Assembly: GCF_002288925.2 (NCBI RefSeq)
Contig: NW_022098049.1
Span: forward strand, 7,995,350-8,059,349
Length of the DNA stretch: 64,000 nt
Direction: 5' to 3'
From: Delphinapterus leucas
Taxonomy: Eukaryota; Chordata; Mammalia; Artiodactyla; Monodontidae
Of the stretch, positions 27,001 through 38,570 are shown in pieces. Made by a program: the position numbers and the translations under genes. Within the stretch, counting starts at the first letter, position 1. Each line of letters starts with the position of its first letter. The notes under the pieces were generated by a model. It ran no database searches. It was not told the origin of the DNA and saw nothing but the letters and a program-made list of their open reading frames with translations.

Positions 27001-27356
27001 CTTTTTTTTAAATTAATTAATTATTTATTTTTTTGGCTGTGTTGGGTCTTTGTTGCTGCACGCGGGCTTCCTCTAGTTGTGGCGAGCGGGGGCTACTCTT
27101 CGTTGTGGTGCGCGGGCTTCTCATCACAGTGGCTTCTCTTGTCGCGAAGCATGGGCTCTAGGCGCACGGGCTTCAGTAGTTGTGGCTCGTGGGCTCAGTA
27201 GTTGTGGCTCACAGGGTCTAGAGCGCAGACTCAGTAGCTGTGGCGCACGGGCTTAGTTGCTCCGCAGCATGTGGGATCTTCCCGGACCAGGGCTCGAACC
27301 CGTGTCCCCCTGCATTGGCAGGCAGATTCTTAACCACTGCGCCACCAGGAAAGTCT
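27001..27356 (-). mobile_element. Long CHR-type tRNA-derived SINE
   Basis: T-rich tail at 27002-27033, body of repeated GTGGCTCGTGGGCT-type phrases, and a tRNA-like head ending GCGCCACCAGGAAAGTC. A target duplication TACTTCTTT is at 26992-27000 and 27358-27366. This is a longer CHR subfamily than CHR-2. Confidence 0.92.
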
Positions 27357-27357
27357 C

Positions 27358-27545
27358 TACTTCTTTTTAAAGACTGAATAACATTCCACTCTATGTATAG
27401 ACCACATTTTGCTTGTCCATTCGTCTCTTGGGCGCTTTCAACTTTGGGCTGTTTTAAATAATGTTGCTATGACTATGAATGTGCAAATATCTCCTTGCGA
27501 CCCTACTTTCAATCCTTTTGGTTATATAACCCCGAACTGGAATTG
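27358..27545 (-). mobile_element. Old L1 3' UTR piece, right part
   Basis: Continues AAAGACTGAATAACATTCCA, then GACCACATTTTGCTTGTCC and CGAACTGGAATTG. Confidence 0.75.
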
Positions 27546-27840
27546 TTTTATACACACACACACGCATAAAACTTTAAAATGCCAGTTCAGTCTTGCCCTG
27601 GAGATCTTACTACATCTATCTTACACATGAGGTACCGGATGCTGGGGAGGCCATGTGTGTATCTCACCGTGCTGGACAGTTTGGGTGGCCTGGCGCCACG
27701 TGCTTGGCATGGACTCCACGCTCATGGGCTCCCAGGAGGACAGGGAAATCCTCCCTGAGCTTGGGATGAGTGACAAGTGTGTCCAGTTGCAGCCCTCCCA
27801 TGGCAACCCTTCCTCCGGGGCCAGGCCAGCCTGGGCTCAC

Positions 27841-27999
27841 CTCATTGTCGCGGTCCTTCTCCAGGAAGTGGCGGGCCACGTGACTGGGCAGGATGTTCCG
27901 GAGCATGTTCTCATTGTGTTCCCTCAGCTCCCTCATCTCGTTGATCTCCTCTTTGGCCTGAACTCGCCAGAGGAAGTCCAGGCGTGCTGTGTACTCCAG
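27841..27999 (-). CDS. ADCY8: ADCY8 exon: helical linker from TM12 into C2
   Basis: This 159-nt exon encodes 53 codons, [10 protein letters not shown] to FLEKDRDNE, phase 0 at both ends. The acceptor is CCTGAACCGCAG and the donor GTGAGC. Residues 1-30 are a charged amphipathic helix ([20 protein letters not shown]), the parallel coiled-coil linker that class III membrane cyclases place between the membrane part and each catalytic half. [16 protein letters not shown] is the hallmark start of the C2 domain. From memory, human has K for R in EMRELRE, otherwise the match looks complete. An open antisense frame runs across the exon and is not considered a gene. Confidence 0.98.
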
Positions 28000-28204
28000 C
28001 TGCGGTTCAGGGGACAGAAGGGGAAGGAAAGCTTTCAGGCACACACACGTGGGAGGCGGACAAGGCTTCTCCAGAACCCCTGACAGACGAAATAGAGCCT
28101 GAGCTGAACATTCCGGGAGGCCTTTTGCCTGACATGAAGAGATCAGAATGTGATAGATTTCATAGGGCCATGTACCTCCCCTTCCTAGGATTATGGCACC
28201 TATG

Positions 28205-28350
28205 ATTTTGTAATTGTCTGTGCCCTCCACTGTACTGTAAGTGCTATGAGGTCAGGGGTCCTCTCACCAGCTCAGCATCACGTCCCTACCGTGTAGCAGT
28301 GTGCCTGGCACAGGGAAGGTGTTCAGTCACTATTTGCTGACTCAACAAAT
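28205..28350 (+). mobile_element. L2 LINE 3' end
   Basis: Reads AAGTGCTATGAGGTCAGGGG, GTGTGCCTGGCACAGGGAAG and ATTTGCTGACTCAACAAATA. Confidence 0.7.
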
Positions 28351-28610
28351 AAGTTACAATAATAAAGACAGCTAACACTTAGATGGTGCTTATTGGATGG
28401 TACCAGGCACTATTTTAAGGAACACACATGTATTAACTCCTTTCATCCATGCAACAAACCTCATAGGAAGGTATTATTATAGATCCTTATTTTACAGATG
28501 AGAAAACTGAAGCAAACTGGTGAAGTCACTTGACCAAAGTCACACACTCGTTAGTGGGGAAGCCAGGATTTGAGTTTAACCCCAGAGTCCAATTCTAGAG
28601 TCTGAGCTCA
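28350..28610 (-). repeat. MIR SINE, nearly complete
   Basis: Reads CAATAATAAAGACAGCTAAC, ACATGTATTAACTCC, TTATTTTACAGATGAGAAAA and GGGAAGCCAGGATTTGAGT. Confidence 0.8.
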
Positions 28611-28659
28611 GTCGAGGCAACAAGGAAGAAATGTATGAGCTTATAATGGAAGGATAGTG

Positions 28660-28860
28660 GATTTAGTTGTGAGACCAATATGGCCTAGAGTCCTGGTCCC
28701 ACATTCAAGCACTGTTACCTGGCCTAGTACCTACATCTCTGTTTCCTCATCTCTAAAACTGGGATGAACACTCATGACCAGGCAAGCTTGGAATAGGAAT
28801 TATTTAGGAAGTTATAGGTAGAGCATGTGACTCATAGTAGGTATTTAATAACCATTAGTT
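28660..28860 (+). repeat. MIR SINE
   Basis: Reads TCTGTTTCCTCATCTCTAAA and TGACTCATAGTAGGTATTTA. Confidence 0.6.
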
Positions 28861-29094
28861 CCCTCTTGTCCTAGCATCCCTTTTCATTGGAAAGTGGAGA
28901 GCTTCCTTTCTAAAGAATTTCACAAACTATACTTACCACAGCTTTGGGAAATGTCATTATTTCAAAGACTTTAACTATTAAAATGAACAGTATGCTGTAC
29001 CATTAAACACATGGTTAGATGCCCTGAATTCAAGGGCTTAAGGAAATTCAGCTAGCTCTTTTCTTTCTCTTACGTGCAAATCTCAGTGGATGGC

Positions 29095-29330
29095 AAAAGT
29101 ATGAGAAAACAGAGGTGCAAGGTTATTCATTCAGCAGAATTTGTAATAGCAAAAGTGGAAACAATCCAAGTGTTCATTTTGTTGGTTGAATAAACTATTA
29201 CATACAGCTATAAAAAGAAACAAAGAATATTTCTCTGTACGTACTTTGATGGGCTGGCCTCTGAAGCAGAGAAATGCATGCTGAGTTTGCCATTATTGAT
29301 CTAAGGAAAGGACATATCTACATCTCTTTC
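29095..29330 (+). mobile_element. Old L1 remnant
   Basis: Reads GGTTATTCATTCAGCAGAAT, TTGTAATAGCAAAAGTGGAA and CAGCTATAAAAAG, the region just after ORF2 in old mammalian L1s. Confidence 0.65.
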
Positions 29331-30431
29331 TCCATATACATATATATATATTTCTTAATTTATTTATTAAAACATTGAGGTGTAAAAAACCCATAAAAAA
29401 ATCATTACCGATGAGATAAGGAAGGGAAGCCTAGGGAGGGGAAATAGGGATAGAATTTAAACTTTTAAAATGGTATCTTGTTTTATACACGTGACTTTTG
29501 AATCATGGAAATATTTTACTTAATTATAAAACTAAATGGATTTTTTAAAAGCTCTGTGAAAACAAACAAACAAACAAATGAAGCTACAGGTACAACCACA
29601 CAGAGAGGAACTATTCCAAATGCCTTTTAACACAATAATTTGATGGCACATTCGTAGGGAGAAATACTCTGAGGCTAGAAAGAGTGCAACAAGAATCTTA
29701 AAAGCGTTTATAACAATCACCTTGTAGGTGGTGGTGTTTGTAGTATTATTGTTAGATTATGGTATCTGAATTATAGAATAAAGCAAGTGAATAACTGTGC
29801 TGGTGTCACTGAGAACTCGAATTTTTGGGAAGGGAAAAAGGAGATGCAGATATAAGATTGATGAGGTTAAGTCCAAAGCCTAGCGTCCTATGAAAACTGA
29901 AAGATATCACTATGAACTTATGATCTATATGTATCTCCTGGCTCTGCCTACAGAAATCAAGGTCTAGAAACAATGAAAACCTAGTAGCAATGAATCATCC
30001 CAGTATCCAGATTGTGGTTTCAAAATATCAATTCCTACAAAAGGGACCTTGTACTCTTTGCAGAAAAGGCTGAAATTTAGGGAGGAAAATGTACAAGCTT
30101 GGAACATTTTTTGGTACCAGAAAGCAAGTAGTCAACAGAGACTGGGGTTATGTTGAAAGGAGTAGACCACCCCACTGTCAAATATATGGCAAGTGGAACT
30201 TTAATAAGAATAATAATTGCAGTGGATCGAAATGAAAGACATATGTTAAAATGCAAAAGTTCATAGTGACACTTAAAACACAGAACCTCATTGATCGCAT
30301 CTTGATGATGCTCAGGAACTAGCTTATTGGGAAACTTGGAAAAAATTTATAGGTGAATTAAGCATTTACCCTGCCTTTGCTTTATGAGCTGTACTTGAAG
30401 GTAACAACTAGTTGGCGAGGGGAAGGTTCTC

Positions 30432-30630
30432 ATTTTTTGCGGTACGCGGGCCTCTCACTGCTGTGGCCTCTCCCGCTGCGGAGCACAGGCTCCGGACGCG
30501 CAGGCTCTGCGGCCATGGTTCACGGGCCCAGCCGCTCCGCGGCACGTGGGATCTTCCCGGACCCGGGCACGAACCCGTGTCCCCTGCATCGGCAGGCGGA
30601 CTCCCAACCACTGCGCCACCAGGGGAGCCC
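30432..30630 (-). mobile_element. CHR-2-type SINE
   Basis: Complete copy with only a short T-tail. An imperfect target duplication GAAGGTTCTC / GAAAGTTCTC lies at about 30422-30431 and 30633-30642. Confidence 0.93.
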
Positions 30631-30999
30631 GAGAAAGTTCTCTTTAAAACTGTATTCCAGCTAGCAAATTATGAAATATTGATAGAATTGGAATATCACT
30701 ACCTAGAATATAAATGAATGTAGGTTATTATTGTCAAGAGCTGCTAATATCACAAAAGAGAGATAAGCAGACATTATATACCTCTTAATAGTAGTTCACA
30801 AAATTAACCAATTAAATCTTTTTGCAGAAAAAAATTGAACTTGAATCTCACCAAGTTTCTAGGTATAACTACCAATATAGGAAAAACAAAGGACAGAGGG
30901 ATGTGTTAAATACCCCTATAAAGGGTGCAATCAACAAACCCTAGACTGAGAGACATTCTAGAGGTCAGTGGCTCTCACAAAATATTGCAAAAAAAAAAA

Positions 31000-31430
31000 A
31001 AAAAATGGAGGGTGGTTCTTTAGAGTAAAAAGAAATAAGAGACATATCAATCAATGGCGATATATGGACTTAAGTTGGATCCCAACTGAAACAAAATTTA
31101 AAAAAATATAAACTAATTAGGAAATTGAAACATTGCCTAAAGTCTTGAACATATGAAAGAATTACTGTTTTATTTTTTAAAGTGTGTTAATGGTTTTGTG
31201 ATTAGGCTGAAATTCTCTTTTAGATGCATATTGAATTATTTACAGATGAAATGATAGGACATTTGGAATTTGCCGCAAAATAATTGGGAAGGAGCAGTGA
31301 GCAAAATAAATAGGGATGTAGATGAAAAAAGACTGCACATGAGCTGGTGACTGTCGAAGCTGTGAGTTCATTATACTATTTTACATACTTTCGTATTTGT
31401 TTGAAATTTTGCATAAGAATAAATTTTTAA
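31000..31430 (+). mobile_element. Old LINE (L1M-type) 3' end
   Basis: Reads TTACAGATGAAATGATAGGA, then GTTCATTATACTATTTTACA and TTTGAAATTTTGCATAAGAA with a final AATAAA. This is the typical end of old L1M-type elements. Confidence 0.6.
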
Positions 31431-31464
31431 AAACGTAAGTGGTGGCTGCAGGTTGTATAAAAGA

Positions 31465-31680
31465 ACGCTAGTCCTGTTCTACCATGTTGCTGTGTGACTG
31501 TGGGAAATTCATTCAACTTCTTGTATTTTGGTTCCCCTTCTAAAAAATGAGGATAATTGCCTTCATCTCGTTTAATGCGAGACATGGATTATCATACGGT
31601 CTATCGTATGGACCAAAAGGCATGATGTATGCAAAAGAACTCGGAAATGTCTAAAATGTAGATTTATCGAGTATTACTAT
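31465..31680 (+). repeat. MIR SINE
   Basis: Reads TGCTGTGTGACTGTGGGAAA and TTCAACTTCTTGTATTTTGG. Confidence 0.55.
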
Positions 31681-32289
31681 GACTTTAAGGTGTCTGTGGA
31701 TGAAATCTGATCGAAACTATGCTTTCATTTTTTTTTTCCCTCCAGACTTAAGAGCATCGAGTTTTGATTTGTCAAGTTGCAGGACAGGATTTTATCCACA
31801 ATTTTTTCCAAATGAAATGTTTCATTTCCACCCTTAAAAAATGCAGTGTTGGTTAAAGCAAGAGATCATTTTTAAAATTTCTTTCCTGTTGAAATACTCT
31901 CATCCTACTAAATCTAAATCAGAGCTATGAGCTGGGAAATCTGGAGTTCAGAAGTTGACTTAAGCAAGAATTTTCCAGTTGCGAGACAAGAACATACTTT
32001 ACATTTTGACTGCAGGTCACTGCATCTAAGGCATGTTCACAAAGAGATACTTTAGTCCAAGTACAGTCCTATCTCTTCACAAAGCCAGTCTCGTGAAGGC
32101 ATGCGTCACATATTTTTTAGACGTCCATGGAAGGAAAGTATTCCGTTTCAGTTTACTGAGTACCTACTATGTGCTAGGGGCTGGGCATATGGAGATAAGC
32201 AAAACAGTCTCTTTGTCAGCTGAGTGGTGATAGGAGAGCATAAGAAAGAAAGAGATCATTTCAACACAGTGTGGTTAGAGCAGACATGA

Positions 32290-32313
32290 AGAGAAAAGCA
32301 AAGCAAAGCAAAG
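32290..32313 (+). repeat. (AAAGC)n short tandem repeat
   Basis: Four to five AAAGC units. Confidence 0.75.
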
Positions 32314-32474
32314 CACTGAGTTTTTAAAAGTGATCATTCTTCAGCATTTGCTCAAGAAATGTCAACTGATTTGGAAGTGCACTCTCCTAATTTTTACCAA
32401 ACCATTTAGGGACCGGCTACATGAAAAGAGTACCAAGGGAACTAATACACATTGTTCATATGTTTTGTGCCAGG

Positions 32475-32735
32475 CTCTTATCACAGAAAGATAACTAACA
32501 CTGGCCGGGTTCTTGCCTTGGACCAGGCACTGTTCTGAGCACTCCGTAAGTACTGAAGGTCATTTAATCACACAACAGTTCAACAAGGTAGGTACTTTAT
32601 TATACCCATTTCACAGCTGAGGAAATGGAGGCATGGTAAGGTGAACTCAGGTGCCCAAGGATTCACAAATAGAGGCTGGGATTTGAACTCAGGGCATTTT
32701 GGCTCCAAGCTGTGGCTCTTAAGCCCTATAATCTA
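32475..32735 (-). repeat. MIR SINE, nearly complete
   Basis: Reads CCAGGCACTGTTCTGAGCAC, TTATACCCATTTCACAGCTG, GGGATTTGAACTCAGGGC and TGTGGCTCTTAAGCCCTATA. Confidence 0.8.
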
Positions 32736-33469
32736 CGTCTATGACCTCATTCAGCTGTTCTCCAACTCTCAATAGATAACTATTAGACTTTTCATTTTGC
32801 AGGTAAAGAAATGGCAGGTCTGGGCTGTTGAGCATCTCAAGGTCACCTATTCTCCCAGCAGCACTGCTGGGATGCAAACTTAAGAATTTCGTTCCAAGGC
32901 TTGGGTCTTTCTTTCTAAGCTGCACAATTCCAGCGCCTGTCTTTATCAGACCTAGAAGTAAGTGACTGGAGACCTGACCTCATTAATCTCTGTCTCCGTG
33001 CACAGGTGTGACTTCCTCTGCTCTAAATGGAGATGCTGAGGCAAAGCCCAAATCTCAGGGCTGCACGTGAATCAGGCACGAGGTAGGAGGCACCTGTCTG
33101 CTCTCTTCTGTCCAACGTTCAGGATGTTCACCTGCCTCAGAGGAGGAGGTGTTTGGCATATCGCTCCACATATGTGCAGGATGAGCTTTTCCAATTATGC
33201 AGTTATATAACCGCCTCTGTCACTCAGGAGATGTAAAATTACACATGCTCCCACTGGGATGCTGCTGCGTACCAGGCATCAATGGGGATTATTCAGCCTT
33301 TAATAAAAATAGAGGGCCTCTGAGTCACAGGGGAAAACGGTGGAAGCTGGTAGCAAACCCAGGAGCAGACGGACTTGATCCGGATGAACAGGACTCTGAT
33401 GGATGTTATGAAATGACACTCGAAGTGACGCACTCCTGCAGAAAGCATCCTCTAGCAGACAGGCAGCGG

Positions 33470-33605
33470 AACACGGTGGAAAGTGAATGGACCTAGGAGT
33501 TCAAGCATTTGGATTCCTGTTTCTGTCTGGTCCTCCTTATTGTCTTTGTGACCTCAAGTGACTTGAGTCTCTGCTCCTGCCTTGGGACCAAATGGATAAT
33601 AATAC
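33470..33605 (+). repeat. MIR SINE fragment
   Basis: Reads TTTGGATTCCTGTTTCTGTC and GGACCAAATGGATAATAATA. Confidence 0.45.
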
Positions 33606-33649
33606 TTTCTCTGTTTGCTGTGTTCTCTTCTTTGTTGTGTTGTTGTTGT

Positions 33650-33669
33650 CATTGTTTGTTTGTTTGTTT
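33650..33669 (+). repeat. (TTTG)n short repeat
   Basis: About four GTTT units, the tail side of the neighbouring SINE. Confidence 0.7.
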
Positions 33670-33778
33670 GGCTGTGCTGCACAGCTTGTGGGATTTTAGT
33701 TCTCCGACCAGGAATTGAACCCGGGCCCTCAGCAGTGAAAGCACAGAGTCCTAACCACTGGACCTCCAGGGAATTCCC
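33669..33778 (-). mobile_element. Short CHR-type tRNA-derived SINE
   Basis: Reads GGCTGTGCTGCACAGCTTGT, ATTGAACCCGGGCCCTCAGC (box B complement) and CCAGGGAATTCCC at the head. Confidence 0.85.
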
Positions 33779-33814
33779 TGTTTGTCTCAGACTCTTGCTT
33801 TCAGAGTAAAATAT

Positions 33815-34080
33815 TAATAGCTCACAATTTTTGAGCACTTATTCTATGTGCAAATCACTGGGAGAGGTATATTATAATCATATTCTCATGTAATAGTATA
33901 TAACCAACTTATAAAACCTGTTATTATCATATCCATTTTATAGGCGAGAAAATTGAGACAGAAAATTAAGTCAATTACTGAAGGTCACATATTTCCTGAG
34001 TGGCGGAGTTGGGGTTTGAATATTACCTACCCCACTCCCAGGCTTACATCTGTAACTGCTACAGTTATGGGATGTAGTTA
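33815..34080 (-). repeat. MIR SINE
   Basis: Reads AGCACTTATTCTATGTGCAA, ATCCATTTTATAGGCGAGAA and GGAGTTGGGGTTTGAATATT. Confidence 0.65.
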
Positions 34081-34764
34081 CATAATTTCAAAACCTTTTG
34101 AAAGTTAAAAAGAAAAAAGAAATCAGATATCGCTTGAGCACTCAGGCCGTCACTATTCACTTATACATTCTTACTTTATACCCATCTTCATGTGAGGAGG
34201 TTATCTGCTTTCCCAGGACAAATGGAGAGTAGAATAAACGGAATCAGAATGTTAGAAAGGTTTTGCGGAAGGGAGTACTGAGAGGGGACAAAGTAATTCC
34301 TTAAGGTGCCAGAGAAGATAGAAACATCCTTCTTATCATGGAACGAAGACCCCTACTCTGAACTTGCTCTCTCTTAGCTATCTCTGAGAATTTCTCACTT
34401 GTCAGTTTAAAACCTGTGTGATGGAGTGTACGTATGTTTTTCTATAGGATTGCATTGTGTGATTCTGTCTTCACGGCCCTCAGATGGGTTGTCATTTGCA
34501 TGTCAGACTAAGGAGTCCTCTCCTGTAACTAGAAGCCATTAAGATGTGGAGGACATGACCCCAGCTCTCATAGAAAACCAGAAAGACCTAAATATAGGAA
34601 TTCTGCAAATGGCCAGACTTTGACATTTGGCTTATTGTTTCACCATAAATTCAGCTAAAACTGAAAAGCAAGGTAAGGTCATATTGCAGGATTGAATGCC
34701 CTTGGCATTGTGAAGATACGCAGACAATTCTTTCTGTCTTTCCCCAATCTAGAAAGTGGAAAGG

Positions 34765-34955
34765 TGGGCTTTGGAGACAGATCTGGGTTTGAATTCTAGT
34801 TCTCTCACTTACTAGCTGAGTAGCCTGACTCTCTTCATCTGTAAAACAGGATCCATAATAACGACCATTAGGGTTGTTGAGAGGATCCAATGAGGTAACA
34901 CAGATGAAGTGCCAGGCACATAGTAGGAGCTTGATACATATTAACTCTTACCCCC
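34765..34955 (+). repeat. MIR SINE
   Basis: Reads TCTGGGTTTGAATTCTAGTT, TCTTCATCTGTAAAACAGGA and GTGCCAGGCACATAGTAGGA. Confidence 0.8.
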
Positions 34956-35664
34956 TTTTCTTCGATTGCCAAGTTTTATTTACTCTTTTTTCCCCTTGAC
35001 TACATTTTACCATCTCGCTTTATTACAAATAACTTATGTATGTGTCTCTAGCTTCTAGGTTTTTAGCTGTTTCATCCCTGCCTTCTCAGGATGCGTTACC
35101 TCCCTGTCTCCATGGTGATTTCTCAGTGGTATGTTTCTATTTCTGCTCTGGCTGAGAGTCTTCCTGTTTTGTTTTTTTCCTTTCCTGGTTACTTTTTTGA
35201 AGCACACACAAAGAGAGATAGACTGGGATCCACAGCACAGCAGTGAAGCAGACAGGGCCTGGCTCTACCAGAAGGTGAGAATCTCCCCAGGTGAGGAATG
35301 TTACTGAATTCATGGTCTGAGTCTGCATGGAGAAATCGTACCGGACGTGGAGAGCAGGTGACACCTCTTGGGTGAAGCCTGTTATGATGCTCCCGTGCAG
35401 AATAATTTCCTGCTTCTTTGACTCTTGAAGTCCTTGAACAAGTCTGGTCCACACATTGCACATCCCCCATTGCATTATTTAGGGTCTGCTCTCCTCCAGG
35501 AGACAGGAGCCCTTGGGGCCAGGGATGGGATTTTGCACAGTGCTATCCATGGTGCCCACCCTAGATCCTGGCAGATGGGGAACTGGCATCGATACGGTAG
35601 GCACTTTATATACTCAGGACAAATCAGTGATGAAGCGCTTCCTCTATTTCTGTAAGGCAGTGCT

Positions 35665-35830
35665 CAAAATGCTGCATACAATCATCTCAAATGATGCTTC
35701 AAAACAGCCCTAGTCGGGCATTACCATCTTATTTTAGAGAGAAGGAAACAGGGGCTCAGGGAGATAAGTTACTTGCCCAAGGCCACAAATTTCTGGGAGG
35801 CAGGGCAGGATTGGAACCTTGGCCTGGATT
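35665..35830 (-). repeat. MIR SINE fragment
   Basis: Reads AGCCCTAGTCGGGCATTACC, GATAAGTTACTTGCCCAAGG and GCAGGATTGGAACCTTGGCC. It is cut at 35834 by an L1 end. Confidence 0.65.
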
Positions 35831-35842
35831 ATCCTCAAACCT

Positions 35843-36088
35843 GATTGGGAGTTTGGGATGGACATGTACACACTGCTATATTTAAAACAGATAACCAACA
35901 AGGACCTACAGTATAGCACAGGGAACTCTGCTCAGTACTCTGGAATAACCTTAATTGGAAAAGAATTTGAAAAAGAATAGATACAGGTATATGTGTAACT
36001 GAATCACTCTGCTGTACACCTGAAACTAACACAACATTGTTAATCAACTATACTTCAGTATAAAATAAAAATTAAAACAAAAAAACCC
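35843..36088 (+). mobile_element. Truncated L1 3' end
   Basis: Reads CCTACAGTATAGCACAGGGA, GTACACCTGAAACTAACACA and ends in AAATTAAAACAAAAAAACC. A target duplication CAAACCTGA is present at both sides (about 35835-35843 and 36089-36098). Only the last about 250 bp of an L1 was inserted. Confidence 0.85.
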
Positions 36089-36323
36089 CAAACCTGAATG
36101 TTTACCTAGTTTACACAACTCCTAGAGTAATAGAACTGGGAGGGGTCCCAGTTTGCCTCAGGCAGAAATTGAAAAAGCTCTTTTTTTTTTTTTAACAATA
36201 GTTTTATTGAAAGAGATATACCTAAAGGGAATGAAAACCATATTGCTCTCCAAATCATCTCCATCTTAGTTTTTTATTAAGTGGTGCGTGCTAGGAATTG
36301 ATTCTTTAAGAATCACAACTTGC

Positions 36324-36476
36324 TGGGAATTCCCTGGAGGTTCAGTGGTTAGGACTTTGTGCCTTCACTGCCAGGGGCCCGGGTTCAACCCCTGGTCAGG
36401 ACACTAAGATCCTGCAAGCCACGCAGTGAGGCCAAAGGAAAAAAAACAAAAAAATAAGGAGAAGAAGAAAAAAAAA
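36324..36476 (+). mobile_element. Short CHR-type tRNA-derived SINE
   Basis: Head GGGAATTCCCTGGAGGTTCA, box-B-like GGGTTCAACCCC, A-rich tail. The target duplication AAGAATCACAACTTGCT recurs with two changes after the tail (about 36477-36492). Confidence 0.9.
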
Positions 36477-36606
36477 AGAACCACCACTTGCTGCAAGCAG
36501 CTAGAAGTCATTTATTGCAGAGATGAGTGGCTGCCTCTCAGGTGAACTTTATGGCAATGGGAAATGCCAAGTAATCAAAGGCAGTTAGAGGAAAATGTCA
36601 GGTTAC

Positions 36607-36685
36607 CTGCTGTCCATGGTAGAAGACAGCGAGGAGGAACATGGCCATCAGCAGCAGTGACGCCTCCTTGGTCCCCAGGAAATCT
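36607..36685 (-). CDS. ADCY8: ADCY8 exon: TM12
   Basis: A 79-nt exon: one base finishing the split Glu codon, then 26 codons from [10 protein letters not shown] to FYHGQQ. The acceptor is TTCCAACAG and the donor GTAACC. Residues about 9-23 ([15 protein letters not shown]) form the last membrane helix, TM12, after which the chain enters the cytosol. It leaves in phase 0. From memory, human has V where this has A after TKE. The small size and short hydrophobic content make it easy to miss by ORF search, but the frame fits exactly on both sides. Confidence 0.96.
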
Positions 36686-37769
36686 CTGTTGGAAGAAGAA
36701 ATGCAAATGGTGGCATGGTTATTGACAACCATGGAGGGACTTCAAGGAGGCCCATTAGGAAACTGAGGTTCAGACTGGAGTGGGATAAAAAGAGAGAAGC
36801 AGTTGTTTCTTGAGCTCCCACTATATGATAGGGGCTTCTCTATAAGGCTTTCATACAGGCTAATTCAGAACTCAGTTGATCCCCAAGGGCATGAGGTCAC
36901 ACAGATCATACCTGCTGGGAGGCTCTAGAATCCAGCATCTAGACAATGAACTTACATTAATAATGATGTCTTCTATTTGCAAAGAGCTCTGATACTTTCT
37001 TGTCACAAAAATCCATGTGAAGACAAACATCCCCTCTTTTTCTTTAGATGTTATCCTATTTAAGAGGCAGGCAAGGTACTTGCTATGTGGCAGCCCCTGT
37101 TCTAAGTGCTATAAGAACCACACTTAGGCTTTTATATAAATTCCTATTTCAATTTTGGGCACTGTTGTTACCCTCTTTGATCTCTCTTCTACATGGCTGC
37201 TAGAATATTTTTTATCACTAAAGCCAGATCACATTACTCTTTTGTTTTATAGCTTCCCAACCACAAGCATACATATGCTCAGAACTCACTCAGAGGTAAC
37301 TTAACTCTGATGTGGTTAAGGACACAGTGGGGCCCTCATGGATGAGACGCAGTGCTCAGAGAGAGTAGAAAGGGCACTAATATGGCTGCACCCAGGCAAT
37401 CTCCAGCTTTCCCTTTTCTATTCTCACTGGACACCAGCATGAGTAGCATGGGGCTTAGGGAAATGGGAGCATGATCCCAGCTGCCAAGGCCAGCTTCTCA
37501 CCTAGTTTTATGCTAAAAGACCCTCCTAGCTTACACAGGGCCAGCCCCAGACCAGCTCTCCAGGTAGAACAGGGACTTAGGAATGGAAATGTGCTTTCTC
37601 TTGGGGAGGTATTGTGCACATGGGGACCCAGGGGACCAAGGAACTCTGTGGGCTGAAACAAGATTCAGATTTGTGAATTCCTAGCTCCATCTGCTTTTCC
37701 TTGGAGATAAGATGCTAATAAAAGATAAAACTCACTATTATATTTCTTTTCTGTAGCTCCAGTGAGGCA

Positions 37770-38040
37770 TATAATTATTGAGCTGTGTACCAGGCACATG
37801 CTAGGATACAGAACTGAAGAAGGCACATTGTCTTTGCCCTCAAAACAGTTCAGAAAAGGAAAGAACCAAACAGACAGATAATTTCATAACATGATACACT
37901 GCCTAGTAAGGATACACTCTTGTTACCATGGGAATATATGGGAAGAGAAAGTAACCCAGGCTGGATATTCAGGGAAGACTCAAGAGCTGAATATTAAAGG
38001 TCAATAAGACTTTGGGAGGAAAAGGTGGGATGCATTCTAT
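37770..38040 (+). repeat. L2-like or related ancient repeat
   Basis: Reads GTGTACCAGGCACATGCTAG, TTGTCTTTGCCCTCAAAACA and ATTCAGGGAAGACTCAAG. Confidence 0.45.
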
Positions 38041-38369
38041 GGGTATGAGACATATATCTTGCTTAGCTAGCTGGTTAACAAGCCTCTAGTGTAGGGGGAT
38101 AAGTAAATATCACATATCAAGTGAGGCCACACGCAGACTCAGATCTATTAGAGCTGTCCACCACCAGCGCTGAAGTGAAGAGTGTTGAACTGTGAGCCAT
38201 ATATTGTCAATCCAGAATTTTAGGCGCTAGGACTCACTCATTCATTCATTCAGTCACAGTCACCATAGTGCTTGTTTTGGGGAATAGGCACATTCCAGTA
38301 CCACCCTTTCCTTCATGTCAATTAATTCTCTGGCCCCTGAAGTTTGTGGACTCCTGAAAAAATAATAAA

Positions 38370-38570
38370 AAGTCATGAGTTTTGTAGTCATGCAGACCCA
38401 GCTTCCCATCTCAGGTCTGCTGCTGACCAGTGGTTTGACCTTGGACAAGCCATTTAATATCTCTGAGCCTCAGTTCGTGGCCCTGTGAAAGACTCTAACT
38501 GTGTTTACCTCCCTAATTGTGAGAATTAATTGACCAAATCTTGGTAACGTGTTTGGCATGGGGTGTGGCC
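38370..38570 (+). repeat. MIR SINE
   Basis: Reads TTTGACCTTGGACAAGCCAT, CTCTGAGCCTCAGTTCGTGG and TGTTTGGCATGGGGTGTGGC. Confidence 0.75.

Larger units (their letters stand above)
17932..27840 (-). other. ADCY8: ADCY8 intron (9.9 kb)
   Basis: Carries an old L1 3' piece split by a long CHR SINE (26920-27545), an L2-like end and an MLT1-type LTR (26030-26432), a CHR-2 SINE at 25452, MIR and L2 pieces at 22090-24100, an MLT1-type LTR in minus orientation (21279-21545), a CHR-2 SINE at 20793 and L2-like sequence at 18900-19620. Stretches 24100-25430, 19620-20490 and 18060-18900 show no clear element. Confidence 0.85.
28000..36606 (-). other. ADCY8: ADCY8 intron (8.6 kb)
   Basis: Holds an L1 3' end with target duplication (35843-36088), a short CHR SINE on each strand (33669-33778 and 36324-36476), several MIR pieces, a CHR-2 SINE at 30432, and old AT-rich LINE-like sequence from about 29095 to 31430. 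The part 32750-33190 shows nothing I can name. Confidence 0.85.

Noticed and set aside
27655..28083. Open plus-strand frame of 142 codons over an ADCY8 exon
   Set aside because: Antisense shadow of the linker exon at 27841-27999.
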